Part shown: positions 1-8,877 of the stretch, piece after piece | How the letters are laid out: each line of letters opens with the position of its first letter | Position numbering within the stretch: the first letter of the stretch is position 1 | NCBI GenBank assembly: GCA_963753905.1 | Contig: CAVWDZ010000001.1 | Span: forward strand, 62,001 to 126,000 | DNA length: 64,000 nucleotides | Direction: 5' to 3' | Source of the DNA: Bog-756 sp963753905 | GTDB lineage: Bacteria > Actinomycetota > Acidimicrobiia > Acidimicrobiales > RAAP-2 | Made by a program: the position numbers and the translations under genes | Notes under the pieces: generated by a model | What the model saw: the letters and a program-made list of their open reading frames with translations, nothing else | Databases searched by the model: none | What the model was told of the DNA's origin: nothing

Positions 1-372
1 GAGAGCCAGGCCCGTCGAGCAGGGGTCACCGTCGCCAACGTCACGCTTGCTCCGGGTCTGGCTTTTCCGCGTCCTAAGGCCGGGTCGGGCGTATGCACCG
101 CTGTGGAATGTTTCCCGGCCTGAGATGCGGGCATAGCCCCTTACGCATCAACCCCTGGCTACCCAATCCTGCCCCCTCGTGGGTAGCTATCAGGAGGAAC
201 CAGACCCGCGAGCAGCCCCGCCCAACCACTCTGCTCAACGGGTCTGGCCTCCTTCGCGTACCCGGGGCATACAAGACGGAAACCCAGCTCCCCTAACGGC
301 CGACTCCGCTCGGCGGCAGGCCCTGTCGCTGGGTCTCATCGACCAGTGTGGCGATTCGGCGAGCCAGTCGCC
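1..372. other. stretch without a recognisable gene
   Basis: Short open frames exist on both strands here, but none gives a protein I recognise or is supported by a ribosome-binding site. I see no tRNA fold, strong inverted repeat or mobile-element end. The window edge cuts whatever lies to the left. Confidence 0.4.
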
Positions 373-662
373 CTACGGAGTGGGCGTGAAGGAATGGTAC
401 ATAGTGTCGGCGGCGTGGAGTTGGCCCAAGTCATTAGACGTGGGCAGCCCGGCCTTCTGCACGGGCCCATAGTCGGCGTTGTACTGCTCGGAGTTCGGAT
501 CATCCCGCAGCAACTGCTGGTCGATCGCACTTTTGACGCGCATGCCGCACCGATGACGGGAACCATGAGAACGATCACCGCCGCCAGCTTTGGCGGGGCC
601 ACAAAGGCCACTATGCCCGATCTGTACACGCCTGTCCCCGAACACCTGCGCTCGGGGCGCAT
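373..662 (-). pseudogene. possible small membrane protein broken by a frameshift
   Basis: Two overlapping minus-strand frames together look like one small protein. The first encodes a hydrophobic segment around 'PPKLAAVIVLMVPVIGAA'. The other, which can also start alone at an ATG at 543, encodes a polar tail containing 'IDQQLLRDDPNSEQYNADYG' and ending in 'FTPTP'. Adding one base where they meet (about 540-560) joins them into a 96-residue protein with one membrane segment. I do not recognise a family. The alternative is a genuine 56-residue ORF starting at 543. Support is only amino-acid composition plus the pattern of 1-nt disruptions seen in nearby genes. Confidence 0.3.
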
Positions 663-850
663 TATCGACCGGCGTGTGCTTGCTGGTAGCTCACTGCCAC
701 GACCGGTACTTCTGCAACGCGTCCCAGTCGGTCATTCCGCTGACGAAGTGGGGCGATATTGACCCCGTCGCAAGCTGGCAGGTCCGGCACTACGACACTG
801 ACTATCGGAGCTCAGGCCTCGCCCTCAGCCGTGGACACTACTGTCTGACC

Positions 851-2064
851 ATGGAGGCGAATGAGTCCCTCCCGATGCCAGACGACCCGCTCCTGGCGTA
901 TTACGCCGAGGCGCTCAACAGGGCCGGGCATCAACAGGGCCGGGCACTGGGCCGAAATCTCGGATGCATCAAACCTCCTTGTCTACGTCACCGATGACCT
1001 TCGACGGACATACTCAGGCCCCAATGGTTTAGCCCCTGTTCCCGTCGGGCTCTTTGCCTGGGGACCCGAAGCGCTTTCGATCCGGTTGAGTTGGACCGGA
1101 CTTGGAACCTCGACGATCGAGTTGTGGCGAGAGGTGTTCAAGAGGAACTTTCCTCAAACGCTGGCAGCGACTCCCGGAGGTCGGACTGAGTTGCGTACAC
1201 GGGTGGACCCGACATTTCGAGACCTGGTTGACGAGCTACCCGATGGTGACGTGCTCCCCGCTCGTACCTATCAGATGGCCACGGCGCAGGTTTGGGGTAT
1301 CGACCTCGGGACGTGGTCCACTTCTTTCCAGGTCCGAGCTGCGTCAGGACGACTGGCAGGAAGGGTGACATTGCTGAAGCCAGCGGCGGGAATGTCGATC
1401 CTCGGGCCGGTGGCCAGTCTCAGCGACGTACGCCACTTCGAGCGTACACAACACGTGGTCACCGCGGCCAGGCGACCGGCGGCCATCCTGTCCGCCGATC
1501 TGGAGGCGTCGTCTCCTCTGGCTCGGCGACTCTCCACAGCCGACTACTTCACCGTTGCCCGCCGCCTTGTCCGGGTGGCGGACCAGTGCCTCGTCGATGC
1601 CGGTGGACTGGTCGGTCGCCACCTGGGTGACGGAGTCATGGCCTTCTTCCTTGCCGAAGTTTTGGGCTCCGAGTCGGATGCGGCCAAGGCCACCATCGAA
1701 ACCAGCCGCCGCCCTCAGAAATGAAGCCATCGACATCGCTGAACGCAGTGGCCTCGCACCGAACGATCTTGTTTTGCGGTTCGGTCTCCGCTGGGGGGCC
1801 ACCCTTTACGTCGGGCTCATCAAGACCGTCGCCCGCTCGGAAGTCACTGCTCTCGGTGACGAGGTTAACGAGGCAGCCCGTATCGAGGCGTGTGCGTCGG
1901 GTGGGAGGGCATTGGCCTCAAAGTCCCTTGTTGAACGCCTCGATCGGGAGGCCACACGTTCGCTCGAGCTTGACCACGTCACCTACACGCCTCTTGGCGA
2001 GCTGGCTACCGCCACCGAGAAGGCTCGACGTGATGCACCGGCTATCGCTGTGTGCGACGTGTAG
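851..2064 (+). pseudogene. class III adenylate/guanylate cyclase, broken by two frameshifts
   Basis: Nucleotide cyclases of this class make cAMP or cGMP from the triphosphate. An ATG at 851 opens a frame that leaves phase at an exact 16-bp tandem duplication, then a second +1 shift lies between 1701 and 1711. Removing the extra 16 bases and one base gives a continuous 398-residue protein. The N-terminal ~200 residues are unassigned. The catalytic domain begins near 'AILSADLEASS' (first metal Asp) and continues through 'HLGDGVMAFF' (second metal Asp) and 'TALGDEVNEAARIE' (transition-state Asn and Arg). The usual substrate Lys before the GDG turn is Arg or His here. As written the reading frame stops before the Asn/Arg helix, so the product would be inactive. 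Either this is a decayed gene or the indels are assembly errors. Confidence 0.75.
915..946 (+). repeat. exact 16-bp tandem duplication causing a frameshift
   Basis: The 16-mer tcaacagggccgggca occurs twice back to back (915-930 and 931-946). Because 16 is one more than a multiple of three, it shifts the cyclase frame by +1. Deleting one copy restores 'YYAEALNRAGHWAEISD'. This is a typical replication-slippage product and is not the kind of error expected from single-base miscalling. Confidence 0.9.
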
Positions 2065-2150
2065 GTCAAATCACACGGACTCAGTCAGCGCACCGGCCCC
2101 GCGGCAGGAAGTCGCTGTCTCATAACGCTTACTAGGGGATGGGCCCCTGC

Positions 2151-3005
2151 TCAGAGTTCCATTAGCGCGGGAGCTAGCTCTCGGTAGGCCTTGAGCGGGA
2201 ACGAACTGTGATCGGCGAGGGCTTGGACGCAAACATGGCTCGCGCCAGCATCGAGGTGCTGACGTATGCGATTAGCGATTCCGTCCGGTTCGCCCCAGGC
2301 CACAACCGAATCGACGAGTCGGTTACTTCCTCCTCCGGCAAGATCGTCGTCTCCGAACCCGAGTGAGCGGAGGTTGTTGGCGTAGTTCGCGAGGGAGAGA
2401 TAGCCGGTGGTAAATGCCCTGGCTGTTTGTCGCGCTGTGCTTGGATCATTCTCCAGAACCACCGTGACCTCAGGAGCCAGCAGTGGATCGGGCCCCAAGG
2501 TCTCGCGGGCTCGTATCGTGTACTCGACGGGCACGAAGTAGGGGTGGGCACCCGCGGCTCGCGCAGCGGAGAGTCGCAGCATCCGAGGTCCCAGGGCGGC
2601 GAGTACTCTTCGCTCTCTCGCCACCGAAGGTCCGGTTGCGTCGAGGGCATCGAGGTACTCGACCATGTGGCTGTATGGATGGGTGTAGTTCTCGACGATT
2701 GGTGCGTGGCTGGCACCGACACCGAGGACGAAACGGCCCGGATAGCGGAGATCAAGATCAGCGACAGCCAGGGCGATCTCATCAGGGGCCGTAGCCCAGA
2801 TGCTTACGATTCCGCTGAGTACCATCAGCCGATTGGTCGCCGCGAGCAATCGTTCGAAATGTGGCGAGAGCCCCGACTGGAACCCGCCCGAAGACCACAA
2901 TGCTGTGTAGCCAAGCTCTTCCAACTCGGCGGCTACATCGACCGAATCGTGGCTGGTGTCCCGCCAGCTACCACTCCACCAGACGCCCACTCGCCCGAGA
3001 TCCAC
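2151..3005 (-). CDS. LLM-class F420-dependent oxidoreductase
   Basis: Luciferase-like (TIM-barrel) flavin/F420 oxidoreductase of 284 residues, close to the short actinobacterial 'F420-dependent oxidoreductase' type. The N-terminus 'LGRVGVWWSG' and the motifs 'ELGYTALWSSGG', 'DLDLRYPGRFVLGVGASHA' and 'RAAGAHPYFVPVEYT' are those of the family, as is the C-terminal 'LDAGASHVCVQAL'. The likely cofactor is F420 rather than FMN, which fits cofD/cofE elsewhere in this window. The substrate is unknown. GTG is the likely start. The frame is intact, unlike several neighbours, and it stands alone with no obvious operon partner. Confidence 0.85.
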   Translation of the reverse strand: MDLGRVGVWWSGSWRDTSHDSVDVAAELEELGYTALWSSGGFQSGLSPHFERLLAATNRLMVLSGIVSIWATAPDEIALAVADLDLRYPGRFVLGVGASHAPIVENYTHPYSHMVEYLDALDATGPSVARERRVLAALGPRMLRLSAARAAGAHPYFVPVEYTIRARETLGPDPLLAPEVTVVLENDPSTARQTARAFTTGYLSLANYANNLRSLGFGDDDLAGGGSNRLVDSVVAWGEPDGIANRIRQHLDAGASHVCVQALADHSSFPLKAYRELAPALMEL

Positions 3006-3727
3006 CGGTTCACGCTACCCGGGAAGAGGTCGGCTTTGTCGGAGGAAATCAATGCCCGGACCCACCGGGTCACGGGGCACCCCTTCACACAAGTGAACAC
3101 CCCGGAACTACCATCGCGACGTGGCCTGCTCCAGACGGACGCCCATGCCGCGCTACGCCCAGGGGCGTTCAGCATCGATCCCACCGGGTGCTTCCGGTTC
3201 GTCCCCAGTGCCTCCCAGGCGCTTACGGTCGGCCGCACCGCTGCGTGCTACCCGTCGCCCTCCGAGGCACGTTCATCATGCCTGATCCGCTGAGATTCGA
3301 GGTCGTACCGGGCTTGCCGAGGGACGGACACCTTCCCCCAAAGGGGCCCGTCCCTGGCAATAGGGTCAGGATCGGAGCAAGGTGGCGGAACTTTGCTCAA
3401 CGAACCTGGCCTAGTTGCAGTATGTGCCTATCGCCAGCGCCCAGATAGTGCCATACGACTCTAATCGGCTAAGCACAAGGCTCTGGCAACCGATACCGTC
3501 ATTTAACAGGCCTCCCAGCTCCATTATCGTTGCGTTCGTCACCGTCGCTTACTCCGGATGAGGAGCGCATGTAGGGGGAACCCTGGTTGACCCACCGACC
3601 GGCAACGACGGTGACGCTTGACGGCCAAGACATCACGGGTGCGAATCGTGATCCTGCCTGTGCCCGCATCCGCGAGAAGATTTCAAGATCGCATGGGTGT
3701 CCCAAACGCACTGCGAGTTCAGGGGCC
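3006..3727. other. 722-bp intergenic stretch, no gene recognised
   Basis: No reading frame here yields a recognisable protein. The only structure I see is the inverted repeat listed separately at 3315-3359. The region separates two minus-strand genes and could hold a degraded gene beyond recognition. Confidence 0.4.
3315..3359. terminator. candidate hairpin in the intergenic region
   Basis: TGCC..GGGACGG pairs with CCGTCCC.GGCA, with a further small C-run/G-run hairpin inside the loop. No T-tract follows on either strand, and the nearest upstream 3' end (the Clp-N gene) is about 370 bp away. It may therefore be an unrelated structured element rather than a terminator. Confidence 0.3.
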
Positions 3728-4240
3728 TCAATCTCCGGGCACTGCTTGCTCAAGACGGCTTCGCACCTGAGCCGAATCCACGCCCAGTGCACGCAGCAGT
3801 ATCACGGCGGGGTCAGGTGATCCCAGATTAAGAATCCGAAGAAGCACTTGCTGAGGAGTGATGCGCTTGCCACGTCGCATGGGCTTTCCCGCATCTTGAA
3901 GTACTCGTTTCGCCGCCGGAGTCATCCGAATGCGATCCCGTACGACAGCCTTGATGGTTGGCCTCTTGGGAACTGGATGCATCCGCAGTGGCGGCGCGTC
4001 GATGCCCTGCGCGACTCCCAGAGCACCAAGCACCTCTCTGTCGAGCGAATCAAGTCGGTCACGAGCTTCCGGCAAACTCACTCCCAACACGGCTTCGATC
4101 CCCGGTTCCTCAAGTAAGCCCAGTAGTAGGTGGTCGGTACCCGCTTTTCGATCACCTCGCCGGCGGGCCTCCTCACTGGCCCACATGTACGTGGTCCAAG
4201 GGTGATAAGTGCGTGCTTCGGCAGACTCTGTGGCCATCAT
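3728..4240 (-). CDS. Clp N-terminal-domain protein (stand-alone)
   Basis: A 170-residue protein made of Clp-N repeats, the substrate/adaptor-docking domain of ClpA/ClpC/ClpB, without any AAA+ ATPase module. The first repeat covers roughly residues 15-75 ('ASEEARRRGDRKAGTDHLLL', 'GLLEEPGIEAVLGV'). The second covers 100-160 ('MTPAAKRVLQDAG', 'RITPQQVLLRILNLGSPDPA'). Full Clp ATPases are 750-850 residues, so this is a separate family, not a fragment. Its ATG overlaps the stop of the upstream HTH gene by 4 nt, so the two are translationally coupled. A plausible role, inferred only, is binding a Clp chaperone or acting as co-regulator of the HTH protein. Confidence 0.8.
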   Translation of the reverse strand: MMATESAEARTYHPWTTYMWASEEARRRGDRKAGTDHLLLGLLEEPGIEAVLGVSLPEARDRLDSLDREVLGALGVAQGIDAPPLRMHPVPKRPTIKAVVRDRIRMTPAAKRVLQDAGKPMRRGKRITPQQVLLRILNLGSPDPAVILLRALGVDSAQVRSRLEQAVPGD

Positions 4241-4443
4241 GGCTCCTTGCCATACTTTGTGTGCACGGACTGCCGAGTGACTCCGAGAGCGTCACCGATT
4301 TGCTGCCAGGACCAGCCCTCTTCTCGGGCGGCGGCGACATGACTCGCCTCGATCCTTTCGCCCAACCGGCGCAGAGCACGAGCCCGAAGGCCCACTTCCG
4401 GGTCGTCGGCTAAGACGCTCTCGCCATTTTCCTCAACGTTCAC
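4237..4443 (-). CDS. small helix-turn-helix DNA-binding protein
   Basis: A 68-residue protein whose C-terminal half is a clear HTH: 'EEGWSWQQIGDALGVTRQSV'. The N-terminal half ('GLRARALRRLGERIEASHV') is helical and probably dimerises. The start is a GTG lying only about 7 nt past a good -10 box, so the transcript is probably leaderless. It overlaps the Clp-N gene by 4 nt (ATGA). Two copies of GTCA-N8-TGAC in its own promoter suggest autoregulation. HTH/Clp-N gene pairs recur in actinobacterial genomes, but I know of no established function. Confidence 0.8.
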   Translation of the reverse strand: MNVEENGESVLADDPEVGLRARALRRLGERIEASHVAAAREEGWSWQQIGDALGVTRQSVHTKYGKEP

Positions 4444-4447
4444 GAGT

Positions 4448-4491
4448 GTCAGTCTAGATTGACGGCCCCCAGTATGTCAACTCAAACTGAC
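4448..4491 (-). promoter_or_regulatory. promoter of the HTH/Clp-N operon with twin inverted repeats
   Basis: On the minus strand a perfect TTGACA (-35; plus 4475-4480) is followed after 18 nt by TAGACT (-10; plus 4451-4456), and the GTG start begins at 4443. Two inverted repeats of the same form, GTCA-N8-TGAC, sit at 4448-4463 (over the -10) and 4476-4491 (over the -35), with centres 28 bp apart. That layout suits repression by a dimeric HTH protein; the 68-residue product of the first gene is the obvious candidate. Confidence 0.7.
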
Positions 4492-4616
4492 GACCGGGGG
4501 CACAGTGCTCAAGGTGACCCAGATCACTGGATGGGTGGGGCACCCAAGCTGCCACTGACCGCCACAAGTCGGGCGGGCGAGGGCCGACAACGGGGTGCTC
4601 GATCGGTCAGTATCTA

Positions 4617-5273
4617 GTGGTGACCATCTCACCAGGTCCCGAGAATCCCCAGGCGGCCACATGGAGCGATCCCAACCGAGTGGATCGCTACTTGACTCGG
4701 ATCGGTGGATTGGCACCTCGGGCAGCCGGTGAGGAGGTACTGGTATCGGTGTTGCCCGACTCACCTCGCTCCGTCCTCGACCTGGGTTGCGGGGACGGCA
4801 GGCTGGCTGCTCTTATTCTTGAACATCGCCCAAGCGTCGGGACCGTCGTCGCCGTGGACTCGTCGCCAGTCATGCTTAGGCATGCCCGAGGTCGATTCGA
4901 TAGGGACTCCCGAGTAACCGTTCGAGAGTGGAGCCTGGATAATCCGCTGACGCCACTTGGATCGTTCGATGTCATCATGGCTGGGTTCTCCATCCACCAC
5001 GTCGGGGACCAGCGAAAACAGGACCTGTTCGGTGAGGTCGCTGAGCAACTCGCTGACCACGGAGTATTTGCCAATCTGGAGGTTGTCGCCTCGGCCACTC
5101 CCGAGCTCCACCATCAGTTCCTGAATCTCATTGGCCGCTCTCACGATGACCCAGAGGATCGACTTGCCCCCGTCGAGTCCCAGCTTCTGTGGATGCGAGA
5201 GGCCGGGCTGTCCCAAGTCGATTGCCTCTGGCGGTGGCGAGGGTTTGCATTACTGGTAGGTCACTCGCTCTGA
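4617..5273 (+). CDS. class I SAM-dependent methyltransferase
   Basis: A 218-residue Rossmann-fold methyltransferase. Motif I is 'VLDLGCGDGRLAALI', the acidic ribose-binding residue follows in 'VVAVDSSPVML', and the post-motif region is 'FDVIMAGFSIHHV', typical of the Methyltransf_25/12 group. The C-terminus ('WMREAGLSQVDCLWRWRGFA') is that of small-molecule methyltransferases. The substrate cannot be deduced. Two GTG codons in tandem (4617, 4620) could start translation. It is convergent with the metF-like gene downstream, with about 50 bp between them. Confidence 0.8.
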   Translation: MVTISPGPENPQAATWSDPNRVDRYLTRIGGLAPRAAGEEVLVSVLPDSPRSVLDLGCGDGRLAALILEHRPSVGTVVAVDSSPVMLRHARGRFDRDSRVTVREWSLDNPLTPLGSFDVIMAGFSIHHVGDQRKQDLFGEVAEQLADHGVFANLEVVASATPELHHQFLNLIGRSHDDPEDRLAPVESQLLWMREAGLSQVDCLWRWRGFALLVGHSL

Positions 5274-5324
5274 GGCACGGGGTCAGGAAGTGTGGCTCTC
5301 AACGCCGGGAAGGTGGCGCGCTCG

Positions 5325-6177
5325 CTAGAGAAGAGATTCAAGCCTCGCTGCCATCTCTCTATAGCGGGTCACGGGGATCAGGTGGACGCCGTCGAAGGCC
5401 TCTGACTCGTAGATCTCTTTGATGTGATCGCAGGCGATGTCTACGCCTGACCCACGATCTCGGTCGAGCTTGGCGATGATTTCCTTCGGGACCGCCAACT
5501 GGGGAACGTCCGCAGAAAGCGTGCGAGCCATCGTGGGCAGGGAGCACCATCACACCTGGATAGATCGGGCCACCAAACTCGACCGAGGAGCGCCAGCGGA
5601 GAAGCTCTTCAATCGAGTACGTGACCTGCATGAGAAGAAAGTCGGCACTCTGCTTCCAGGCCGGAAGAGGTCGAAGGCCCGTGGCTGCGCCCATCCTGAG
5701 CGAATCAATCATCTCGGTACGCTCAGCGAAGGCCCGGGCTTCGGTGATCATCGATCTGACCGTAAGGTCGTCTGAACGGGAGCCCGTCTCGGGTCGGTCG
5801 CCGTACACGAATAGAAACTCGTTCACTCCGTAGGCGGCTGCGGTAAGTAGGTCCCTCTGGAAGCCAAGAACGTTCCGGTCACGAGCATTGATGCAAGCGA
5901 TCGACCGGCCGCCCATGAGTCGCACTTCATGGGCGATCGCGATGCTCGACACCGTCGCACGTCCGATGTGATTGTCTGGGATCAAGAAGGCGCTTGTGAC
6001 CTCACTCAGAACGCCGATCTGGTGACGAACGTGCATCATGTCAGGCCGGGTGGCGGGTTCGATTTCGCAGATGACCTCGAAGGTCCGCAATGGCATCATC
6101 CTACGATACGTCGGGCTGCCAAGGTTGTCCCGCAACGCCGGGTCAGTGGGACGGGTCGGCCCGTCGGGAACGCCCAA
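5325..6177 (-). pseudogene. metF: methylenetetrahydrofolate reductase-like gene with a +1 frameshift
   Basis: The family reduces 5,10-methylene-THF to 5-methyl-THF in one-carbon metabolism. The first ~210 residues read well: 'FEVICEIEPATRPDM', 'NHIGRATVSSIAIAHEV', 'GGRSIACINARDRN', 'GVNEFLFVYGDRPETGS'. After 'YPGVMVLP' the frame is lost and resumes one base later as 'MARTLSADVPQLAVP' and 'FDGVHLIPVTRYREM'. Removing one base in the C-rich stretch about 5531-5545 gives 283 residues, a normal length for the short actinobacterial form. A TTG at 6177 or ATGs at 6099/6096 could start it. It is divergent from the PPOX remnant 35 bp away. As written the barrel lacks its C-terminal quarter. Confidence 0.7.
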
Positions 6178-6212
6178 CTCTCAAAGGTCACGGTGCTGAC
6201 AGACTGACGCTC

Positions 6213-6338
6213 ATGGCGAGCTGGGGTGAATTCGAGGCCCAGGCAGCCGCTCTGACGGCGTATGGAGCGGAAAGCTTGATGCCCGTGGCCTACTTGGCAG
6301 CCGTTCGGCTCAACGGCAAACCTAGGGTTCATCCTGTC
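6213..6338 (+). pseudogene. N-terminal remnant of a pyridoxamine-5'-phosphate-oxidase-like gene
   Basis: About 42 residues from an ATG ('MASWGEFEAQAAALTAYG', 'YLAAVRLNGKPRVHPV') match the start of small FMN-binding split-barrel proteins of the PNPOx-like family, which are normally 130-200 residues. After 'RVHPV' the sequence stops resembling the family in every frame. The truncation point coincides with the end of a small gene on the opposite strand, suggesting a deletion that fused two convergent genes. No complete functional protein can be made. Confidence 0.5.
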
Positions 6339-6438
6339 GCGCAGACAGCTCGTGGGCAGCGAGACGGTCGGCTCTGGGGTCACTCTTGGCCAGCTCATAG
6401 TGCTGCCAATAGGCAGACATCGGCTCGTCATCGGTCAT
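6322..6438 (-). pseudogene. 38-residue ORF, probable N-terminal remnant
   Basis: An ATG frame encodes 'MTDDEPMSAYWQHYELAK' followed by 'SDPRADRLAAHELSARQDEP'. The composition and GC-rich third positions look coding. Short proteins beginning this way occur in actinobacteria and usually continue for another 70-100 residues, so this seems to be the 5' end of a gene cut short at the same point as the facing PPOX remnant. It could instead be a genuine microprotein. Confidence 0.35.
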
Positions 6439-6576
6439 CCGACAATCTCAGCCCCAATCAAGCACCCTTAGGACTGTCTCGTAACACCGGAGTGGGGGCG
6501 TTTCGACCGTGGTCTGCCGGTACCTATGTGATACCCGTCCAAATCGAAAAGACTACGCCTCTGGAGTTGCCGCAGC

Positions 6577-7603
6577 TTAGCTGGAACGGCGGCTGAGACG
6601 ACTCCTGACCCAATGCAGCGGGGTGATCAGTGCGTGACCAACTCGAAAGCTTGCTGACTGCTTCAGTTTGTCACGCTCTGTCGTCACCTGTGCCAGGTCC
6701 AGCTTGAGCCGTCGAAGCACTGCCACGTCACCTGCCACTTCTCCTCCTTGTTCATCGATGAGACCGAGCCGACTCCGTCCGTCCGGCAGCGTTGCCGTGA
6801 TTGCAGTCAGATTGCCATAGCGTTGAGGTACAGCTTCAAGCGTGTTCAGATCGACAATGTCCAGCAGCTTGATCGCACCTGTCAGGCCATCCGAGTAAAT
6901 CGGCTGAAAGTAGACGCAGTCTTCAAAGAAGTAGTGCGTGACCTGTGACCAGCGGGTGCTACCTTCACTCAGAATGGGACGGCCTCCATGAAGAAGGTTG
7001 GACGTCCAAATCAGGGCGTCTCCTTTCTTTGCCTCCAGATCCACAGGCTTGACCCCCAACCCGTCCGTCACTTCTGCTTGACCGGAACTGCGGCACTCGA
7101 TGGGAACCTGGGTAGTACGTCAATGGTCCGTTTTCGGAGTGGACGTCCTCCAGCGCCACCCATACTCCGCACATGTAGCGATCAGGTGCAGACGTAAAAT
7201 GAATGGCATCTGAGTGGTAGCCCTGTTGCGATCCCCACTTGAAGTTCAGTGTCTGGAATGGGATAGGGCGACGCCCATAGAGAGACCGGAGACAGGCCTG
7301 GATGTCCGGGAGGGTCGCAACCTCAAGAACGGAGGTGGCATCTCCACGCCAAGCATCTGGCACCCGCCTCTCACGGAGCGCATATTCTTCCTCGAAGAGA
7401 GGCTCAACTTCGGCTCGGACTCGGTCACACAGCTCGCCCGGCACGATTCCTCGAAGCAATGAAAATCCATCGTTGTGAAGCTCCGTTGCAACCATCCGCT
7501 GCTGCTCAGTCAAACTCGAGGACCGAGCGCTCAGCTCAGCTCCGAAGTCGTCGGATTCGATCCACGGGCCATCGCCCTGCGGCACTGGCTGGTCAGAGTC
7601 CAC
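6577..7603 (-). pseudogene. phytanoyl-CoA dioxygenase (PhyH) family gene with a frameshift
   Basis: Fe(II)/2-oxoglutarate-dependent hydroxylase. The N-terminal frame starts at GTG behind a good GGGAGG site and carries 'LHNDGFSLLRGIVPGEL' and the iron ligands in 'GYHSDAIHF' (H-x-D). Just after 'YYPGSHRVPQF' the frame shifts by one base (about 7075-7100). It then continues with 'KKGDALIWTSNLLHGG' (distal iron His) and 'GSTRWSQVTHYFF' (2OG-binding Arg). Correcting it gives 341 residues. The last ~60 residues contain a helical stretch and 'ASFRVGHALITPLHWV', a tail often found on surface-glycan enzymes. As written the protein is split between its iron ligands and would be inactive. Confidence 0.7.
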
Positions 7604-7874
7604 AAAGCCTCCCTTCTTGTGGCCCCGACGTGAAAATACCTCATGGGGGCTTCTGGCTTGGCTGTTATCCGGCCTTGTGCGGGGAGGGGGTGCCCAGATC
7701 GCTGCCGACTGTAGGCGCGTTATCCAGGACTACGCTGCCTGCTCGCCGTTAACTGCCGGCGGCCGGCGCTGGGTCCAGTGGGGGAATGTTGGCTCATCCG
7801 CCGGGTGGGTGGCTCCCTAACCAACTCTGGTTTGATATTTGGTCTCGCGACGGCGGGTTCATCGGCTGGCGGGT

Positions 7875-8877
7875 TCAGGACTTCGTCGGGCCGGTTCCGG
7901 TCCCCCCGGTGTTGCCGCTGTTCCCGGCCCGGGTGACGTTCTGGCTGCTGCCGCTGTTGCCAGAGTTCCCTGACCCCATCCTTCCACCGCCCGTGCTGGT
8001 GCAGTGGATTACCCCGTTGGTTCCGTCGGGAGTCGTGGTCGGCGTGCAGGAACCTGGGACGGGGGGCGTTGGCGATCCCTTGGTCGATGAGACCAGAGTC
8101 TCGGACGTCGTACCGGACGCATTCGTTACGTGTGACGAGGTTGCCGCGGCGTCGCTGGGCCACCAGGCGAGGAGCCACCCGTCGGCCACGGTGGCGACAA
8201 CGTCTTGCCCGTTATCGAGCACGAGGGTGACCCCTGTCACCCCTGACGCGACTCGTCCGTCGACGAGTGTGTACGGGCCGTCAGCCGTGGAGAGATGCGA
8301 CTGAACGACGTTTTGGAGATCGCCAGAGGTGGTACCGCTCACCGACACTCTTGACAGGCCCTGAACGGGGCTGCCAGAGCCAGAGCCGCTGATCTTGAGC
8401 ACGCCGTTCGAGGTTCCGCCGTCCGAGCTCACCAGGGTCACCTGCGTGAAGGAGGAGCTGGTGAAGCAGCCCATGTAGGCGCTGGCGTTCTGGTAGAGAG
8501 CCACTGTGAACGGGCCACGCACGTCGGTGAGCAGGGGCTGCCAGGGCCCAGAGCTGAGCTCGCCGCCGGCAGGCTGGTCGGAGGAGAGCGCGCCCAGGCA
8601 GCTCTGGTCGGCCTGCGACGACGGTGAGGGCGAGGCCGCGGTCGGCACAGCGCTCCAGCCCGCGTAAGCAGGAGAGGCCCCACCGAGAGCGACCACCAGG
8701 GCAGCACCCGCCGCGGTCGCACCGACAGCAGTGGCGCGAGTGCCGCAGTCGCGGCATGGTCGATGCCGGCGTGGGATGGTAATCGCCGGAGCCAGGATCG
8801 CCGTCACGATCATCAGCAGCTGCGGCCGCGCGAGCTCTGAGGGCGGAGATCAGCTCCTCTTCCAATATCGTCTTCAT
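7875..8877 (-). pseudogene. sigma-factor-linked membrane-anchored secreted protein, frameshifted
   Basis: The gene starts with an ATG that overlaps the stop of the sigma-factor gene by 4 nt. The first ~33 residues ('MKTILEEELISALRARAAAA') are in one frame. Past 'GDYHP' the protein continues in another frame with 'RRHRPCRDCGTRATAVGA', a hydrophobic segment ending 'GGASPAYAGWSAVPTA', and a Ser/Thr/Gly-rich extracellular domain. Removing one C from the CCC after GATTACCAT joins them into 333 residues. Proteins with this DYHP - membrane segment - 'AGWS' layout follow ECF sigma genes in actinobacteria and may act as anti-sigma-like or sensor partners (inference). Without correction a secreted ORF starting at 8813 remains, uncoupled from the sigma gene. 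Confidence 0.6.

Noticed and set aside
2427..3293. 288-codon plus-strand frame across the LLM gene and into the intergenic region
   Set aside because: Mostly antisense to the clear oxidoreductase; the part beyond 3005 has no recognisable features.
4460..4495. HspR-type HAIR operator (CTTGAGT-ACTCAAG) upstream of the HTH gene
   Set aside because: Only a partial TTGAGT is present; the symmetric elements are GTCA-N8-TGAC instead.
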